This document shows positions 21,956 through 25,926 of a stretch of 25,926 nucleotides of DNA, in pieces (positions within the stretch are counted from its first letter, which is position 1; the number at the start of each line of letters is the position of its first letter). Where the stretch lies: contig JASFBB010000324.1 in NCBI GenBank assembly GCA_036172345.1, positions 1-25,926 of the forward strand, in the 5' to 3' direction. The notes beneath the pieces are model-generated. The model did not search any database. It was not told the DNA's origin and was given only the letters and a program-made list of their open reading frames with translations. A program made the position numbers and the translations under genes. The stretch is from NAK82 sp036172345 (lineage in GTDB: Bacteria > Chloroflexota > Anaerolineae > 4572-78 > NAK82).

Positions 21956-23644
21956 GTGTTCACGGAGCCGCTCGCTCGCCTCACACTGCTCATACAAGGT
22001 GATCTTCTCAGCAGGTGGAGGCGTTGCCTCTATAGTTCCCGGTTGGTACCGCATGCTGCACTCCTACTCATCATGGGGCTGGCGGTCTTGGCGCCTCTGC
22101 CTCCTATGGCGAGCAACCGTTTCCATCACGATGAAGCGGTCTATAGTGCATGGGCGCTGGATATTGCGAGTGGACGCGATATTATGGTGAGCGGTTCGCC
22201 GGTCGATAAGCCACCGCTTTTCATTTACATTCAGGCGCTCAGTTTTCTGCTCTTCGGCACTACAGAAACAGCAGCACGTCTACCCTCTCTGGTAGCCCAT
22301 GTGATCAGTGCATGGCTCGTTTACCACCTCGGGCAGCATCTCTACAGGCGCAGTGCAGGGTTGTTGGCTGCCTTTTTCTGGGTTGCTTCCCCATTCGCCA
22401 TTCTGTTCGCTGCCACTGCCCTCACCGACTCGCTGATGGTCATGTTCATGTTGGCTGCTTGTCTCGCAATAATAAGCCGACGTGAAGGTTGGGCAGGGGC
22501 TTTGCTTGGCTTGGCCGCCATAACCAAACAGCAGGGCATTCTATTTCTGCCGCTGATAGCAGGGTTAGGACGGTATAGCACGAGATATGCCTGGAAACGG
22601 TTCGTCCTCGGGTTGGCGTGGATGGTATGCCTTGCTCTGATCTGGGATGTGGCACGCGGTCGCCGTCCTGGCTTTCTGGAACAGGGTTTGCTCAGCTATG
22701 GCTCTCTAAGCGTGCCGTTGGATTCAGTGGGGCAACGGTTGATCCACTTTGCCGGGTGGTTGCAATATGCCACCGCATCGCGCCCGCTTAATTATGCGCT
22801 GATCGTCGGTGTAGCCACCTTGCTGTTGGGAGATGGATTGCTCTTGTTCCTTCGCCACCGCAGGCCGAACCGAATGAGCAAAATATTGCTTCGAGCATTA
22901 TGCCTCGGCGACATCACCAAGGAGAAATGGACAGAAAGGGGCCACCTCTCGCGAAGTGCAGGGAACACCATATACCACGATATGGTCATAAGCGGTTTTC
23001 TGCTTCTATTTCTTATGGTACATACGCTGGTGGGGTTCCAGGTCTGGGATCGTTACATGTTGGGAGCGGTGCCGCTGGTACTCCTTCTATTGGCCCGTGT
23101 CCTGGTGTTGCCGTGGAACGCCCTGCACATATGGGGAAAAGAGATTGCTCCCGAGACGGCAGATATCTCTGAATCATATCCCGTTCGCGCCAGGAGGACT
23201 GTCTGGCTATCTGCAGCTTACATCGCTGTAGTGCTTGTTCTGCTATCCAGCACACTCACCCCTATCCAGGATGCGGCTGCCAGTCGTTTTCCTATCGGCG
23301 GCGATCACGGCGCCTATGATGGGATCGATCAGCTAGCAGCCTATTTCAAGATGGTGCCAGAAAACACCACATTCTACCACCGCTGGTTGGGTCCTCATTG
23401 GCGCTTCTACCTGTGGGGCAGCCCGTACGATCTTCGTATGTGGAGGTCTCCGGAGGATTTAGCAGCCCAGGCGAGTGCGCGTCCCGGCGCACGACGCTAT
23501 ATCGTTTTTCCCAGCTGGCGATCCTCGACCGAAGCAAGGTTAGCCCTGAGACAACGTGGATTGGCATTACGTGAGATATTTCGCACCCTGAGACGTGACG
23601 GTTCTGTCTCTTTCATCCTTTATCGCATTGAGGAAATGAAATGA
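21956..23644 (+). CDS. GT39/PMT-type membrane glycosyltransferase
   Basis: 562 residues starting at GTG 21956, with TAGGA about 9 bases upstream. A GT-C protein with roughly 10-12 membrane spans. The first extracytoplasmic loop carries the family's acidic pair in NRFHHDEAVYSAWALDIASGRD, followed by DKPPLFIYIQALSFLLFG, as in ArnT-like and PMT_2 proteins. ATALTDSLMVMFMLAACLAI and LAAITKQQGILFLPLI are further typical blocks. Members use a polyprenyl-phosphate sugar to glycosylate lipids or proteins on the outer face of the membrane. The periplasmic C-terminus includes YHRWLGPHWRFYLWGSPYDL. The gene overlaps the next by four bases (ATGA), so the two are coupled. Donor and acceptor are unknown. 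Confidence 0.87.
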   Translation: MFTEPLARLTLLIQGDLLSRWRRCLYSSRLVPHAALLLIMGLAVLAPLPPMASNRFHHDEAVYSAWALDIASGRDIMVSGSPVDKPPLFIYIQALSFLLFGTTETAARLPSLVAHVISAWLVYHLGQHLYRRSAGLLAAFFWVASPFAILFAATALTDSLMVMFMLAACLAIISRREGWAGALLGLAAITKQQGILFLPLIAGLGRYSTRYAWKRFVLGLAWMVCLALIWDVARGRRPGFLEQGLLSYGSLSVPLDSVGQRLIHFAGWLQYATASRPLNYALIVGVATLLLGDGLLLFLRHRRPNRMSKILLRALCLGDITKEKWTERGHLSRSAGNTIYHDMVISGFLLLFLMVHTLVGFQVWDRYMLGAVPLVLLLLARVLVLPWNALHIWGKEIAPETADISESYPVRARRTVWLSAAYIAVVLVLLSSTLTPIQDAAASRFPIGGDHGAYDGIDQLAAYFKMVPENTTFYHRWLGPHWRFYLWGSPYDLRMWRSPEDLAAQASARPGARRYIVFPSWRSSTEARLALRQRGLALREIFRTLRRDGSVSFILYRIEEMK

Positions 23645-25926
23645 GACGGGTGTTCAGTTGGCAACGTGTGGTTGCAATAGGGACAGTGCTCGTTCTACCA
23701 TTGCTCTTTTTTCACAAGATTATTTGCACCAATCTGATCCTGGTGGGCATTGACTCGTTTCTGTATTTCTACCCCTATCGCGCGTTTGTGACTCAACAGA
23801 TGCTCCAAGCTCGATTGCCCCTTTGGAATCCCTATCTCTTTATGGGGGTACCCTTGTTAGCCAACATGCAAGCTGCTGTGCTCTATCCGCTGCACTGGCC
23901 GCTATTGTGGCTGACGGTTCCCAAGCAAGTTGCCGTCTCCATCGTGATGCACATAACGCTGGCGGCAGTGGGCACGTTGGTTTACGCCAGGAATACACTG
24001 CGTCTCGGCTGGGTGGCAAGCGTTACTGCCGCGGTGGCTTTTGCTTTGGGTGGATTCTTGGCTGCCCAAAGTGAGCACATCAACCAGCTCAACTGTCTCG
24101 CCTGGCTGCCTTGGGCCTTCTGGCTGTTGGACGGGATCACATGGAGCACGGACGGAATAGGGGTGTGGGCGAGAGTGCATCGGAGCGTGGGGCGGACGCT
24201 GCTTCTGGCGCTCGTCATCGCGATGATGATCTTGGCCGGACATGCACAAGCGGCCTTCATCTGTCTGGTGGGATTGAGTATCTACGCGCTGATGCGACCC
24301 GCGTTTGAGTTGGGCCATGTCGACTGCACACACGGAATACTACCTCGGATGCGACAGTACCGAGTGGACGGGGTGTTGAGCTTGGCACTGGCAGCTGTTA
24401 TGGCGGTGCTTATGACTGCGGTGCAGCTCCTGCCCACCTGGGAGCTCGCCCGCCTGTCGGTGCGCAGCGATGGACTCAGCTACCGAGAAGCCACCTCTTT
24501 CAGCTTGAATCCCTGGCTGCTGCATCATACGTTGCTGCCACCCTATAGTACGGACTTGGTCCAGATATTCGGGGAAGCGTATGGGGAATATGTGGCCTAT
24601 GTCGGCATTGTCGGACTGGGTCTGGCGGCAGTCGCCGTGTGGCAGGGGTGGCGCCGCAACCCGAATGTCTCTTTAAGACAATCTGGGTGGGGAGGCGATG
24701 CGGATAGCAAGGGGCGTTCCCCATCTATCTATTGGCCAGTAGCAGCGCGTGCGTTCACTTTCCTCGCAGCGAGTGGTCTGTTCTTAGCATTAGGGCGTGC
24801 CAATCCATTCTATTATGTGCTCTATCATCTGATACCCGGTTTTGACGCCTTCCGGGCTCCGGTCCGATGGATGGCATTGTATGCCTGGGGGATGGCAGTG
24901 TTGATCGGTATTGGTTTGGAGTGGATTGCCAGACGTATGCAGGACACGGGTGGAGAAAGGAAGGTGCTAATGGCATGGATGCCGATGATGCTGGTTGCCA
25001 TCTTGGTCGGAGAGTTGTGGCTGTCTAGCCAGTCCCTTCGCCACAACTACCCCACTGCCCCAGAAGCATACACGCTCCTGCGACCATCTGTCGCGCATTT
25101 GAAAACGGATCTCGGTACCCATCGCTTTCTCAGCTTGTCTGGCATCGTATATGACCCCGGCGACTTGAATGAGATGCGCGCGATGCTGGGCACGCAGTTG
25201 CCGGAGCGTTCCGTTTACGATTACGTGGTGGCAGCGAAACAAAAAGAGGTGCTCTCCCACAATTTGCCCCTCTTATACAGGCTCTATAGCGTGGATGGCT
25301 ATGATGGTGGATTGCTTCCCCTACGCGATTTTCTAACTCTTCAAAGGTTGCTGTTGCCCGATGACCAGCTCGCGGTGGATGGACGACTGCGTGAGAAGTT
25401 GCGCAGCGTACCCTCCGGCCGGTTGTTATCCCTATTGGGCGTCAAATATGTGATCACCGATAAAGTCTATGACGTGTGGATCGATGGCATCTATTACGAC
25501 CTGCAATTCAGCGCTCGCCTCAGTCCACGCGGCATTTCCACCGCGAGGCCAACCACTTTGCCGCGCTTTCCGGCCACCGCGTTGGGGATCGTCTCACACC
25601 TGGAGGGCGCGGCAACGCTCCCCAACGACACCCCCGTGGCACGTCTTCATGTCCGAGACGAGGTCGGCTGGCAGCAAACGTTCGATTTGGCGGCGGGACG
25701 CGATACCAGCGAAGGACATTATGACGCGGGAGTGGTGCACCGGCAGGCGCGCATCGGACATACCTGGCGCGACGACCCCACTGGCAGCGACTACATCACC
25801 GTAATCCCCCTCCAAGAGCCCCATTATCTGACAGATTTGAGGGTTGAAGCAACACTGCCGGATGGGGAGTTCGTGCTGCGGGGATTGAGCTTGGTGGACA
25901 TACGCACGCGCACAGGACAGCAGTTG
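23641..25926 (+). CDS. YfhO-like polytopic membrane protein, C-terminus beyond window
   Basis: 762 codons without a stop, running off the right edge; the ATG is within ATGA overlapping the GT39 gene's stop. It has many hydrophobic spans in the first about 480 residues, with the typical early loop DSFLYFYPYRAFVTQQML and RLPLWNPYLFMGVPLLANMQ, then AQSEHINQLNCLAWLPWAFW and VQLLPTWELARLSVRS. These are marks of the YfhO group of bacterial GT-C-like membrane proteins, implicated in glycosylation of lipoteichoic acid or other surface polymers. After the spans comes a large extracytoplasmic domain (about 480 onward) with FLSLSGIVYDPGDLNEMR and LLGVKYVITDKVYDVWIDG. The frame stays open across the whole stretch, so no frameshift is seen. 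It probably acts with the GT39 protein on the outer surface. Confidence 0.85.
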   Translation, partial: MRRVFSWQRVVAIGTVLVLPLLFFHKIICTNLILVGIDSFLYFYPYRAFVTQQMLQARLPLWNPYLFMGVPLLANMQAAVLYPLHWPLLWLTVPKQVAVSIVMHITLAAVGTLVYARNTLRLGWVASVTAAVAFALGGFLAAQSEHINQLNCLAWLPWAFWLLDGITWSTDGIGVWARVHRSVGRTLLLALVIAMMILAGHAQAAFICLVGLSIYALMRPAFELGHVDCTHGILPRMRQYRVDGVLSLALAAVMAVLMTAVQLLPTWELARLSVRSDGLSYREATSFSLNPWLLHHTLLPPYSTDLVQIFGEAYGEYVAYVGIVGLGLAAVAVWQGWRRNPNVSLRQSGWGGDADSKGRSPSIYWPVAARAFTFLAASGLFLALGRANPFYYVLYHLIPGFDAFRAPVRWMALYAWGMAVLIGIGLEWIARRMQDTGGERKVLMAWMPMMLVAILVGELWLSSQSLRHNYPTAPEAYTLLRPSVAHLKTDLGTHRFLSLSGIVYDPGDLNEMRAMLGTQLPERSVYDYVVAAKQKEVLSHNLPLLYRLYSVDGYDGGLLPLRDFLTLQRLLLPDDQLAVDGRLREKLRSVPSGRLLSLLGVKYVITDKVYDVWIDGIYYDLQFSARLSPRGISTARPTTLPRFPATALGIVSHLEGAATLPNDTPVARLHVRDEVGWQQTFDLAAGRDTSEGHYDAGVVHRQARIGHTWRDDPTGSDYITVIPLQEPHYLTDLRVEATLPDGEFVLRGLSLVDIRTRTGQQL

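Noticed and set aside
23902..24333. 143-codon minus-strand ORF
   Set aside because: Antisense to the YfhO-like gene, whose plus frame is open from 23641 to the window end.
1..25926. CRISPR array, tRNA, rRNA, transposase or integrase
   Set aside because: No regularly spaced repeats, cloverleaf-like segments or recombinase motifs were noticed; a tRNAscan or Infernal run was not possible, so a small RNA could still be missed.

Overview
The window reads as bacterial chromosome with about 19 protein genes on both strands, closely packed on the plus strand from about 6.2 kb onward. The gene set suggests a member of the Chloroflexota, perhaps Anaerolineae-like: a CHAT-domain protease with an unknown partner, GT39 and YfhO-type membrane proteins, a DUF1786-like protein, and a lipoprotein/NarL-type signalling trio. 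This taxonomic guess is inference from gene content and style; no rRNA or marker gene is present. I saw no tRNA, rRNA, insertion sequence, CRISPR array or long repeat.

Layout. (1) 1-179, minus: start of an exported ABC-transporter solute-binding protein, with a strong promoter, a leader hairpin and a possible 25-residue leader ORF. (2) 493-3866, plus: a two-gene unit of a CHAT-domain protease-like protein and a 572-residue partner of unknown function with a zinc ribbon. It has its own promoter, a long perfect hairpin in the leader and a terminator. This is the best candidate for an undescribed system. (3) 3887-6144, minus: a polysaccharide-deacetylase-like protein followed by a creatinase-like M24 protein that has lost both metal-binding aspartates. 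(4) 6196-7809, plus: dcd (dCTP deaminase) abutting rnz (RNase Z), closed by a hairpin terminator. (5) 7841-13213, plus: a Cof-type HAD phosphatase, a GT4 glycosyltransferase, a WecG/TagA-type glycosyltransferase, MurJ and a small phosphoglycerate-mutase-like metalloenzyme, all tightly spaced. The middle three point to cell-surface glycan synthesis. (6) 13281-15608, plus: a GarR-type 2-hydroxyacid dehydrogenase and a LarA-type nickel-dependent racemase, a hydroxyacid pair. (7) 15661-19679, plus: response regulator, solute-binding lipoprotein and histidine kinase, a signalling operon without permease genes. (8) 19680-21902, plus: a small membrane ORF, a DUF1786-like ASKHA protein behind a palindromic operator-like site, and an unknown 161-residue protein. 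(9) 21956 to the right edge, plus: two large polytopic membrane proteins (GT39-like and YfhO-like), overlapping by ATGA; the second runs off the window.

The CHAT gene and its partner are probably co-transcribed, and both end in a similar short motif (V-x-Q-x-I, then GGE-x-x-G after 4-5 residues). That suggests a shared docking or sensing module. Three promoters in the window (CHAT unit, dcd, DUF1786) share an extended -10 of the form TGG-TAtaat.
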